This document shows positions 1 through 16,478 of a stretch of DNA of 64,000 nt, piece after piece. Origin of the DNA: CAVRCA01 sp965218045 (GTDB taxonomy: Bacteria; Pseudomonadota; Alphaproteobacteria; Acetobacterales; Acetobacteraceae); NCBI GenBank assembly GCA_965218045.1, contig CBDCJX010000009.1, positions 248,001-312,000 of the forward strand, given 5' to 3'. Under the pieces are notes generated by a model, which ran no database searches, was not told the origin of the DNA, and was given only the letters and a program-made list of their open reading frames with translations. A program made the position numbers and the translations under genes. Each line of letters starts with the position of its first letter. The stretch's first letter is position 1.

Positions 1-841
1 CCGCCCCCGCGCCGTCCTGGGTCTCAGCCTCGCCGGAACCCCCGGTCTCAGCCGCAACGACCGGCGCCTCTTCCGGCGCGACCTGCGGAACCGGTTCGAT
101 CGGCGTCGGTGACGCGGGCGTCGTCGGTGACGCGGGCGGCGTCGGCGATTCGGGCTGCGCGTCGGTCGGCTCGCGCAGTGCCGCCGGGTACGGCGCGTCG
201 GCGTGGCGCGCCCGCTTGATCGCGTCGCGCACCAGCACGTAGCCGCCCTTCGATCCCGGCACCGCGCCGGTGATCATCAGCAAGCCCTTCTCGGCGTCGA
301 CCGCGGCAACCTCGAGATTGAGCGTGGTGACCCGCTCGACGCCAAGGTGACCCGCCATCTTCTTGTTCTTGAAGGTCTTGCCAGGATCCTGCCGATTGCC
401 CGTCGAGCCGTGGCTGCGATGGCTGATCGACACGCCGTGGCTGGCTTCGAGGCCGCTGAAGTTCCAGCGCTTCATTGCCCCGGCGAAACCTTTGCCCTTG
501 CTGGTGCCGCACACGTCGACCTTCTGCCCGGCGACGAAATGCGCCGCCGACAATGCCGCACCCGGCTCCAGCAACGCGTCCTCGGCGACCCGGAACTCCA
601 CGAGCCGCGCTTTGGGCTCGACGCGCGCCTTGGCGAAGTGCCCGCGATTGGGCTGCGTGACGTTCTTCACCTTGGCGCGACCCCAGCCGAGCTGGAGAGC
701 GGTGTAGCCGTCCGTCGCCTTGGTTCGCGCAGCCACGACCTGCACGTCGTCGAGATGCAGCACTGTGACCGGGACATGCGTCCCGTCATCACGGAAGATC
801 CGCGTCATCCCGAGTTTCTTGGCCAACAATCCGGTACGCAT
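1..841 (-). CDS. rplC: 50S ribosomal protein L3 (partial, runs off left edge) with long C-terminal tail
   Basis: This is large-subunit protein L3, which nucleates 50S assembly near the peptidyl transferase centre. Reading down from ATG 839-841 the protein begins MRTGLLAKKLGMTRIF, the usual L3 start, and contains the conserved block HGVSISHRSHGSTGNRQDPG. The L3 core is complete by about residue 220 (KRARHADAPYPAALREP). The frame then stays open for at least 60 more residues of Pro/Thr/Ser/Ala/Glu-rich sequence (for example SPTPPASPTTPASPTP) without a stop before base 1. Family members are usually about 210-225 residues, so this tail is an unusual, probably disordered extension. It follows rpsJ closely, as in the S10 operon. 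The core identity is certain; the true C-terminus lies outside the window. Confidence 0.95.
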   Translation of the reverse strand, partial: MRTGLLAKKLGMTRIFRDDGTHVPVTVLHLDDVQVVAARTKATDGYTALQLGWGRAKVKNVTQPNRGHFAKARVEPKARLVEFRVAEDALLEPGAALSAAHFVAGQKVDVCGTSKGKGFAGAMKRWNFSGLEASHGVSISHRSHGSTGNRQDPGKTFKNKKMAGHLGVERVTTLNLEVAAVDAEKGLLMITGAVPGSKGGYVLVRDAIKRARHADAPYPAALREPTDAQPESPTPPASPTTPASPTPIEPVPQVAPEEAPVVAAETGGSGEAETQDGAGA

Positions 842-874
842 GAACAGAGTGTCCCAGGCTTGCTACGCGACGCG

Positions 875-1183
875 CTACAGCTTGATCTCGACGTCGACGC
901 CGGCGGCGAGGTCGAGCTTCATCAACGCGTCCACCGTCTGCGGCGTCGGTTCCACGATGTCGAGCAGACGGCGATGCGTGCGTATCTCGAACTGCTCGCG
1001 GCTCTTCTTGTCGACATGCGGCGAGCGGTTCACCGTGAAGCGTTCGATATGCGTCGGCAACGGGATCGGCCCGCGAATCTGCGCGCCCGTGCGCTTGGCC
1101 GTGTTCACGATCTCCTTGGTGCTGTTGTCCAGCACGCGGTGATCGTACGCCCGCAGGCGGATGCGGATATTCTGGTTATCCAT
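875..1183 (-). CDS. rpsJ: 30S ribosomal protein S10
   Basis: S10 is a component of the 30S head and, as NusE, a partner of NusG and NusB in antitermination. The 102-residue product starts MDNQNIRIRLRAYDHRVLD and carries the hallmark stretch RGPIPLPTHIERFTVNRSPH. I chose ATG 1183 rather than the upstream in-frame start at 1207 because homologues begin just before the QNIRIRLRAYDH block. It sits between tuf and rplC on the same strand. This is the common alphaproteobacterial junction of the str and S10 operons, so it is probably read in one long transcript. Confidence 0.97.
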   Translation of the reverse strand: MDNQNIRIRLRAYDHRVLDNSTKEIVNTAKRTGAQIRGPIPLPTHIERFTVNRSPHVDKKSREQFEIRTHRRLLDIVEPTPQTVDALMKLDLAAGVDVEIKL

Positions 1184-1270
1184 GATTCCCGTTTCCGAAC
1201 TCGTCAAGACGCGTCCGGCGCCCTACCGACCCGTTCGGGCCGGCGGGGCGCCGGATGGCGCATTCAATCC

Positions 1271-2461
<1,191 letters not shown>

Positions 2462-2511
2462 CGTGGTCTTCTCCGTGGACCGATTCTAGGTCCGTTGCGG
2501 GGTCAAAATAT

Positions 2512-2988
2512 CTACCAGCGGTAATGGCTGAAGGCCTTGTTGGCCTCCGCCATCCGATGGGTGTCTTCGCGCTTCTTCACCGCCGAGCCGCGATTGTTGA
2601 CCGCGTCCGACAACTCGTTGGACAACCGTTCCTCCATCGTGTGCTCGCCCCGCTTGCGGGCGGCATCGATGATCCAGCGGATCGCCAACGCTTGGCGCCG
2701 CTCGGTGCGGACCTCCACCGGCACCTGGTACGTGGCACCGCCGACGCGGCGCGAGCGCACCTCGACCGCCGGCTTCACGTTGTCCAGCGCCTCGTGGAAC
2801 ATGCGCACCGGGTCGGCCTGGCTGCCGCCCCGCCGCTTCATCACGTCGAGGGCACCGTAAACAATGCCCTCGGCGGCGGATTTCTTCCCGTCGTACATCA
2901 GCGCATTCATGAAACGCGTGACGACGAGGTCGCCGAACTTGGCGTCGGGCAGGATCTCGCGCTTGACCGCGCGGCGGCGACGACTCAT
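2512..2988 (-). CDS. rpsG: 30S ribosomal protein S7
   Basis: S7 is a primary 16S rRNA-binding protein of the 30S head. The 158-residue product starts MSRRRRAVKREILPDAKFGD and has the conserved block TRFMNALMYDGKKSAAEGIVYGAL, with the C-terminal ANKAFSHYRW that is typical of alphaproteobacterial S7. Its start lies 10 nt after the rpsL stop, so the two are almost certainly co-translated. The next gene downstream is tuf rather than fusA. Confidence 0.97.
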   Translation of the reverse strand: MSRRRRAVKREILPDAKFGDLVVTRFMNALMYDGKKSAAEGIVYGALDVMKRRGGSQADPVRMFHEALDNVKPAVEVRSRRVGGATYQVPVEVRTERRQALAIRWIIDAARKRGEHTMEERLSNELSDAVNNRGSAVKKREDTHRMAEANKAFSHYRW

Positions 2989-2998
2989 TTCACGCCGC

Positions 2999-3370
2999 TC
3001 ACTTCGGCCGCTTCGCGCCGTACAGCGACCGGCGCTGACGTCGCTTGGCGATGCCCTGAGTATCGAGCACGCCGCGCAGGATATGGTAGCGCACGCCCGG
3101 CAGATCCTTAACGCGCCCGCCGCGGATCAACACCACGCTGTGCTCCTGCAGATTGTGACCCTCGCCCGGGATGTAGCTCACCACCTCGTAGCCGTTGGTC
3201 AGCCGCACCTTCGCCACCTTGCGCAGCGCCGAGTTCGGCTTCTTCGGCGTCGTGGTGTAGACGCGCGTGCACACGCCGCGCTTTTGCGGGCAACCCTGCA
3301 GCGCCGGCACCTTGTTACGAGTGCTGCGCGGCTCGCGCCCCTTGGCGATCAGTTGGTTGATGGTCGGCAT
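2999..3370 (-). CDS. rpsL: 30S ribosomal protein S12
   Basis: S12 sits at the decoding centre and controls accuracy and streptomycin response. The 123-residue product starts MPTINQLIAKGREPRSTRNKVPAL. It contains the conserved TTPKKPNSALRKVAKVRL loop with the streptomycin-determining lysine of the wild-type form, and the second loop RGGRVKDLPGVRYH. An AGAGGG ribosome-binding site precedes ATG 3370. It is the first gene of the rpsL-rpsG-tuf-rpsJ-rplC run. Its upstream neighbour on the same strand would be rpoC, from which it is separated by an insertion-sequence remnant. Confidence 0.97.
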   Translation of the reverse strand: MPTINQLIAKGREPRSTRNKVPALQGCPQKRGVCTRVYTTTPKKPNSALRKVAKVRLTNGYEVVSYIPGEGHNLQEHSVVLIRGGRVKDLPGVRYHILRGVLDTQGIAKRRQRRSLYGAKRPK

Positions 3371-3595
3371 TGACCCTCTTTTCCAATCCTCTGCGCTTGT
3401 CCGGGCTGCCGGCCCGTTTCGCGCTCTTCACAACTGTGGTCCACCCGTTCGGGGCTGCCAGCCGTCCCCTAACAGGTTTTGCCCGCACGGCATGGGACCA
3501 TCCCATCCTGCGGGGTCTGACCGGCGGGCGGCCTAGGCTCCGGACTTACCGGGGCGGCGCCGCACGCGTGGTGCCTGCAAACGACGGCCACCCGC
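3371..3595 (-). promoter_or_regulatory. rpsL 5' leader and probable promoter region
   Basis: These 225 bases lie between the rpsL start and the end of the ISAs1-type frame and contain no credible gene. A short perfect hairpin (ATGGGA-CCA-TCCCAT, 3492-3506) lies inside it. Because the rpoC terminator and an IS remnant lie further upstream, the promoter of the rpsL operon is most likely here. I cannot point to a specific -35/-10 pair with confidence. Confidence 0.4.
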
Positions 3596-4696
3596 TCACG
3601 TCTGCTTGGGTGGGCCGAGGGCGCGGAAGCTAGTCGCGCGGTTGCGGCGAGTCAAGCGCACGCCGAGTGTTGTGCAGGGCAATCGCATTTGGCCGAGGGC
3701 GGATCGGGCGAACTCATCGGACCATCCGGATCGCTTTCGTTTTCGCCGGATTGAGATGTCTGGCCGGGCGGAGCGCAGAACGTTCAGTGCGAGTTTCCGT
3801 AGCGTCGTGAGGTTTTCCGGTCCGTTGTCGCATCGGTTGCGGGCACGGTCCTCATCGAAGCCGACATCAAGAACCCAATGCAGGCTGTGCTCGATCCGCC
3901 AATGAGCACGCACGGTGGCGGCAAAGGCTGCGGCATCCAGCCGGGTGGAGGAAAGGTAGAACCGGCGCAAGGTGCTGGGCTTGCCATCGCGGGTGACGGC
4001 CGCCTCGACCATGCCGATCATCGCCAGTCCAGGCATGGCTGCCTCGCCCGGATAGCGGCGATCGGAGAGCAACCAGCCGACGTCATGGCTGACAACATGG
4101 CGGCGCAGTTCGATGCGGCCGTGCTCGGCATCGGTGGTCCGGTGCTCGAGTTCGGGCCGGCTCAGCGGGTCGGCGAACCAGGCGGCCACCTCGGCGCGCA
4201 AGCCTGGCCGGTTGTCCTTGAGGGTGAACAGCCAGTCGCCGCCGCGCTGCTGGATCAGCCGCGCCGTCTCGGCCTGGCAATGCAGCGCGTCACCGGTAAC
4301 GAGGCTTCCCCGCAGGTCGAGCAGGCCAAGCAGGGTGCGCGCGGCCATGATCTCGCTCTCCTCGTCGCCTGCGGCGACCTGGCCAACCACCACCCGCGCC
4401 TCGGTGGCGAACGCGGTGACCACATGCAACGGCGACTGCCTGGCCAGGCGGTCGAAGGAGCGCCGCATGGTCTTGCCGTCGATAGCGATCACCCCGGAGC
4501 CGACACCGCCGAGTGCGTCGAGAAACTGCGCGAAGCACCGTGCAAACGCGGTCGGGTCGAGCAGGCGGAACAGGCGCGAGAAGGTGTCATGGCTCGGCAG
4601 ACCGCCGGGCAAGGCCAGGAAGTCACGAAGCAGTTCCTCGCGGTCACGCGCGCGGCGTCCGGTCGTCGGAATGGTCACACCGCCATATCCGACCAC
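3596..4696 (-). pseudogene. ISAs1-family transposase, 5'-truncated insertion-sequence remnant
   Basis: This DDE transposase of the ISAs1 (H-repeat) family is open for 366 codons. It keeps all three catalytic acidic positions: D in AIDGKTMRRSF, D in VTGDALHCQAE, and E in WRIEHSLHWVLD. ISAs1 proteins normally begin with an N-terminal domain reading like HFxxLxDPR. Here the frame starts only at the GRRARDREELLRDFLALP segment, so about 50 N-terminal residues and the right end of the element are gone. At the other end the frame runs past the likely terminal sequence (CAGGGCAATCGCATTT, about 3676-3691) into the rpsL leader, adding a host-derived tail of about 25-30 residues. The element lies between rpoC and rpsL. 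Confidence 0.8.
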
Positions 4697-4706
4697 ACAC
4701 GAAAAC

Positions 4707-4733
4707 GGGCAGGCGATGCGGCACCGCCTGCCC
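4707..4733 (-). terminator. Rho-independent-type terminator after rpoC
   Basis: A perfect 9-bp stem GGGCAGGCG/CGCCTGCCC (4707-4715 and 4725-4733) with a 9-base loop lies 32 bases beyond the rpoC stop. On the minus strand it is followed by GTTTTC, a short U tract. It probably ends the rplK...rpoC transcript, so the downstream rpsL operon would need its own promoter. Confidence 0.65.
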
Positions 4734-4765
4734 GGGTTTCCGTCGCCAGCCGAGGACAGCAGCGG

Positions 4766-8929
<4,164 letters not shown>

Positions 8930-9017
8930 GCGCTCATTTCCCCGTCAGGGCGTAATCGGTGCAATGTACCCCCCCTCCCGCAAGGGGAGGAGGAGCAGAA
9001 TGGGAGAGGGGTGAAGC
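8930..9017 (-). repeat. rpoB-rpoC spacer with pyrimidine/purine inverted repeat
   Basis: The short spacer contains CCCCTCCC-GCAA-GGGGAGG (about 8971-8990) and then GGGAGAGGGGTGAAG. The same wording occurs upstream of rplK at 16012-16048, which suggests a small dispersed intergenic repeat family. It contains no gene. Confidence 0.5.
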
Positions 9018-13193
<4,176 letters not shown>

Positions 13194-13316
13194 CGATTGT
13201 CCTGTGCCCCACCGTTGCGCTCTATTGCGGCCCCGGGAACCCGGCCCAAAGCAAAGCTTCCGGCCATCGTCCGAAGCTGAAAACCTGTTGCCAATTCCGA
13301 TCCGCAAACGCCCGAG

Positions 13317-13342
13317 GGGCGGGAATCGCCTGATTCCCGCCC
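13317..13342 (-). terminator. Hairpin in rplL-rpoB spacer (probable attenuator)
   Basis: A perfect 11-bp stem, GGGCGGGAATC paired with GATTCCCGCCC around a GCCT loop, lies between rplL and rpoB. No U tract follows on the minus strand. A partial terminator at this site is well known in other bacteria and lowers rpoBC expression relative to the ribosomal genes. Attenuator function here is inferred from position and structure. Confidence 0.6.
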
Positions 13343-13397
13343 ATCCCGGTCTCGATGGAGTGCCAGCCCGCCAAGGGACGACACTCCGAATGACGGC

Positions 13398-13781
13398 CTA
13401 CTTGATCTCGACAGCGGCGCCCTGATCCTCGAGCTGCTTCTGTAGCTTGGCGGCCTCTTCCTTGTTCACGCCCTCTTTCACCGTCTTCGGCGCGCCCTCG
13501 ACCAGATCCTTGGCTTCTTTCAGGCCGAGCCCGGTGATGGTGCGGATCTCCTTGATTACGTTGATTTTCTTGTCACCGATCTTTGATAGGATGACGGTGA
13601 ACTCGGTCTGCTCCTCGGCAGGTGCCGCCGCCGCCCCACCGCCGGCCGGCGCCGCAGCGGCCGCCGCAACCGGGGCCGCAGCGGACACACCCCACTTGTC
13701 TTCCAACAGCTTGGACAGCTCCGCCGCCTCTAGCACGGTCAGGCTGGACAGCTCTTCAGCGAGCTTCTGCAAATCGGCCAT
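13398..13781 (-). CDS. rplL: 50S ribosomal protein L7/L12
   Basis: This is the stalk protein that recruits translation factors. The 127-residue sequence has the N-terminal dimerisation domain (MADLQKLAEELSSLTVLEAA), a flexible Ala/Gly hinge (about residues 37-55) and the C-terminal factor-binding domain with KINVIKEIRTITGLGLKEAK. A GGGAC ribosome-binding site precedes ATG 13781. It is separated from rplJ by 113 bp, which contains a small hairpin (GGCAAGC/GCTTGCC, 13859-13875). Confidence 0.97.
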   Translation of the reverse strand: MADLQKLAEELSSLTVLEAAELSKLLEDKWGVSAAAPVAAAAAAPAGGGAAAAPAEEQTEFTVILSKIGDKKINVIKEIRTITGLGLKEAKDLVEGAPKTVKEGVNKEEAAKLQKQLEDQGAAVEIK

Positions 13782-13894
13782 ATCATATGTCCCTTAATCT
13801 ATACGCTGGTTGGTTCCATTCAAGCCGGAATTAACGGCTCGTGCTCTTGCTCGGCGCAGGCAAGCCATGCTTGCCCCGATCGACCTGCGCTCGT

Positions 13895-14422
13895 TCAGGC
13901 GGCCTCCGCCGCCTGGTCCTTGTTGGCGTAAGCCCCAAAGACCCGCGCGAGCTGGCCGGCCGGGGCCTGGAGCACGCCGGCGATTCGCGTGGCGGGGGTC
14001 GAGATCATTCCCACCAGCTTGGCACGCAACTGGTCCAGGCTCGGCAACTCGGCGAGCGCCCGCACCCCTGACGCATCCAGCGTCTGGGCGCCGAGCGCGC
14101 CGCCGATCAGCACAAGCTTCTCGTTGGTCCTGGCGAACTCGACGGCGGTCTTCGCCACCGCCACCGGATCGCTCGACCACGCCAGCGCGGTCGGTCCGGT
14201 GAGCATTGGCTTGATGCCGTCGAACCGGGTCCCCTCCAGGGCGAGCAAGGCCAGCCGGTTCTTCGCGACCTTGAAGGTCGCCCCCGCCGCCCGCATCCGT
14301 CGCCGCAGATCCGTCGCTTCGGCCACAGTGAGACCCTGGTTCTGGGTCACCACGACCATCGAGGTATCGGCGAAGACGCCCGCGAGCGAAGCGACGAACT
14401 CCCGCTTCTCCGTACGGTCCAC
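13895..14422 (-). CDS. rplJ: 50S ribosomal protein L10, GTG start
   Basis: L10 anchors the L7/L12 stalk on 23S rRNA and represses its own operon through the L10 leader. The open frame extends to 14512, but homology begins at (V)DRTEKREFVASLAGVFADTS. The codon there is GTG at 14420-14422, preceded by GGAGAG at good spacing, so GTG 14422 is the likely start and the product is 175 residues. The RNA-binding core (LRRRMRAAGATFKVAKNRLA) and the C-terminal L7/L12-binding helix (LARVFGAYANK) are present. The neighbours are rplA upstream across a long leader and rplL downstream. Confidence 0.93.
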   Translation of the reverse strand: MDRTEKREFVASLAGVFADTSMVVVTQNQGLTVAEATDLRRRMRAAGATFKVAKNRLALLALEGTRFDGIKPMLTGPTALAWSSDPVAVAKTAVEFARTNEKLVLIGGALGAQTLDASGVRALAELPSLDQLRAKLVGMISTPATRIAGVLQAPAGQLARVFGAYANKDQAAEAA

Positions 14423-14718
14423 ATCTCTCTCCGTCGGTGGTCCCACGCGGCGGACCGTGCGGAACCGGGTTGCCCATGAACCGCGACGGCATGCCGTCGC
14501 GATCCGGTTCACCTGTCCGCGCAGCCGGAACCACCAAACCCCCCGGCGATTGGTGTCGCCGGGAACCTGATTGGCTTTCCCGTCTCCCGCTTGCAGGCCG
14601 GCGGCCTCTCAAGATCGCCCCGTCGGGCGATCACAAACGGTCTTGGACAGGTTCGGAAGGGGTCAAGCCCCTCCTGCCCGCCGCCCTCGAGAGGCGCGGC
14701 GTATCGTGTTACAGCGTC
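14423..14718 (-). promoter_or_regulatory. L10 leader (rplJ 5' regulatory RNA) region
   Basis: The 296 bases between rplA and rplJ hold no gene but are rich in inverted repeats. The clearest is a perfect CGCGACGGC-AT-GCCGTCGCG hairpin (14482-14501), extended by flanking GAACC/GGTTC arms (14478-14482 and 14506-14510). This is where the autoregulatory L10-leader RNA lies in other bacteria, where L10-(L12)4 binding represses rplJL. The assignment rests on position and structure; the consensus kink-turn was not verified. Confidence 0.5.
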
Positions 14719-15420
14719 TCAGCCGCCTCCCGCCAAGGTGCTCACGTCCACCCGGACGCCGGGACCCATGCTGGAACTGAGCGACGCCTTCTGCACATAG
14801 GTGCCCTTGGCCCCGGTGGGCTTGGCCTTGACGATCGCATCGGCGAAGGCGCGGGCGTTCTCGGCCAGCTTCTCGTCGTCGAAGCTCGCTTTGCCGATCC
14901 CGGCATGCACGATGCCCGCCTTTTCGGCGCGAAACTCGACCTGCCCGGCCTTGGCGGCGGTGATTGCGCCGCGCACATCCATCGTCACGGTGCCAAGGCG
15001 CGGGTTGGGCATCAGCCCGCGCGGGCCGAGGATCTTACCCAGCCGGCCGACCACACCCATCATGTCCGGCGTCGCGATCGCCCGATCGAAGTTGATCTCG
15101 CCGTTCTGCACCTTCTCGGCCAGATCCTCGGCGCCGATCACGTCGGCCCCGGCGGCGAGCGCCTCCTCGGCCTTTGGTCCCCGCGCAAAGACGCCGACCC
15201 GCAAGGTCTTGCCGGTCCCGTTCGGCAGCCCGACCAGGCCGCGCACCATCTGGTCGGCGTGGCGCGGGTCGATCCCGAGGTTCATCGAGAACTCGATCGT
15301 TTCGTCGAACTTGGCGCGCGCGTTGGTCTTCACCAACCGGATCGCGTCAGGCAGCGGGTAGCTCTTGCTGGCGTCGACGCCGGCCTGCGCCGCCGTGAGC
15401 CGCTTGCCGATCTTGGCCAC
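14719..15420 (-). CDS. rplA: 50S ribosomal protein L1
   Basis: L1 forms the mobile L1 stalk at the tRNA exit site and represses the rplKA operon. The 233-residue product starts MAKIGKRLTAAQAGVDASKSY. It contains the family signature region VGRLGKILGPRGLMPNPRLG and a complete C-terminus (SMGPGVRVDVSTL). Its ATG lies 3 nt downstream of the rplK stop, so the two are co-transcribed and probably coupled. Confidence 0.97.
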   Translation of the reverse strand: MAKIGKRLTAAQAGVDASKSYPLPDAIRLVKTNARAKFDETIEFSMNLGIDPRHADQMVRGLVGLPNGTGKTLRVGVFARGPKAEEALAAGADVIGAEDLAEKVQNGEINFDRAIATPDMMGVVGRLGKILGPRGLMPNPRLGTVTMDVRGAITAAKAGQVEFRAEKAGIVHAGIGKASFDDEKLAENARAFADAIVKAKPTGAKGTYVQKASLSSSMGPGVRVDVSTLAGGG

Positions 15421-15423
15421 CGC

Positions 15424-15858
15424 TCAGCCCTCCACCACGGTCAGGCCCATGGATCGGGCCGAGCCGGTCAGCATCCGCACCGCGCCTTCCACGTCGTTGG
15501 CGTTCATGTCGACCATCTTCTGCGCGGCGATCTCGCGCAGTTGCGAGGTGGTGACCCGCCCGACCGGAGAGCCCTTGCCGGTCGCGTTGGTGCCCTTGGT
15601 GATCTGCGCGGCCTTCTTGAGGAAGTAGGTGTTCGGCGGCGTCTTCATCACGAAGCTGAAGGTGCGGTCGGCGAAGGCGGTGATCACCACCGGGATCGGC
15701 ATCCCGGGCTCCATGCCTTGAGTGACCGCGTTGAATTCCTTGACGAAAGCCATGATGTTCAGACCACGCTGGCCGAGTGCGGGGCCCACTGGCGGCGACG
15801 GGTTGGCCTTGCCGGCCGGGATTTGCAGCTTGATGTAGCCGACGATCTTTTTCGCCAT
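15424..15858 (-). CDS. rplK: 50S ribosomal protein L11
   Basis: L11 binds the GTPase-associated centre of 23S rRNA. The 144-residue product starts MAKKIVGYIKLQIPAGKANP. It has the conserved PPVGPALGQRGLNIMAFVKEFNA block and the C-terminal rRNA-binding domain (GSARSMGLTVVEG). It is the first gene of the block. secE and nusG, which usually precede rplK, are not found in the 620 bp up to ilvD. Confidence 0.97.
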   Translation of the reverse strand: MAKKIVGYIKLQIPAGKANPSPPVGPALGQRGLNIMAFVKEFNAVTQGMEPGMPIPVVITAFADRTFSFVMKTPPNTYFLKKAAQITKGTNATGKGSPVGRVTTSQLREIAAQKMVDMNANDVEGAVRMLTGSARSMGLTVVEG

Positions 15859-15941
15859 ATCCTGGGTCCTTCAAGTGACGCCAAGGACCGCGGTCCATGC
15901 GACGGCGCGCCCAGCGGCACGTCGTCTCCCGCGTTCCATCG

Positions 15942-16135
15942 GAAGGCGGGGCGTATAGAGGAGGCGGCGGGCGCTGTCGAGTCGCGTTGCTGGTGAGGTG
16001 CAGTGCGTTGCACCCCTCACCCCGCCCCTCTCCCACAAGGGGAGAGGGAAAAGAAATAAAGCACGCCCAGCCGAACTGAAGGCGGGGCGTTAGGAGGCGG
16101 CGGGCGCTGTGGCGTTGCTGGTGAGGTGCAGTGCG
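15942..16135. repeat. Imperfect direct repeat upstream of rplK
   Basis: Two copies of a unit of about 60 bp (15942-16007 and 16078-16135) begin GAAGGCGGGGCGT and end GGTGAGGTGCAGTGCG. They differ by small indels and lie 136 bp apart start to start. The 70 bp between them contains the CCCTCTCCC/GGGAGAGGG hairpin. The rplK promoter should lie in or near this stretch. I cannot say whether the repeat is a duplicated promoter region or a dispersed element. Confidence 0.7.
16026..16048. repeat. Perfect inverted repeat CCCTCTCCC/GGGAGAGGG
   Basis: A 9-bp perfect stem with a 5-base ACAAG loop, followed on the plus strand by AAAAG. It resembles the repeat in the rpoB-rpoC spacer. It could act as a terminator for plus-strand transcription, or it may be an intergenic repeat. 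It lies upstream of rplK on the minus strand. Confidence 0.55.
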
Positions 16136-16182
16136 AACAACAAGCCTACTCACCACAAAGGACCTCCTGCGGAGCACAGCCG

Positions 16183-16359
16183 GTGGCCGAAGAACCGCCG
16201 ATCACCCATTTGCCAGCCCGCAAAGCGCGTGGCGCATTTGACGCGACGGGCTGGTCGAAGCAGAGACGCGCCTTCCGCACCACCGCTCAAAGGCATGCGG
16301 ACGGAGACATAAAGAAGAAGCGGCAGACCCCCGCAACCCTCGCCAAGCCGCGCAAGTAG
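16183..16359 (+). CDS. Hypothetical small basic protein
   Basis: A 58-codon frame opens with GTG 16183, preceded by GGAG at 8 nt, and reads VAEEPPITHLPARKARGAF... ending KKKRQTPATLAKPRK. The product is rich in Lys/Arg, especially in its C-terminal third, and third codon positions are mostly G or C, as in real genes here. It converges with ilvD and does not overlap another gene. I do not recognise a domain. A small nucleic-acid-binding protein would fit the composition, but that is a guess, and the frame could be spurious. Confidence 0.45.
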   Translation: MAEEPPITHLPARKARGAFDATGWSKQRRAFRTTAQRHADGDIKKKRQTPATLAKPRK

Positions 16360-16478
16360 TTCCAGATCACCAGCCCCGTCGCGCTCCGGGAGATCAATGC
16401 GTCAGCCTCTTGTGAAGTGGTTCCGAGGCCAACCGGCAACCGGACCCCAAACGGCGGGAATCGGGGAGGGGGCCTGGC

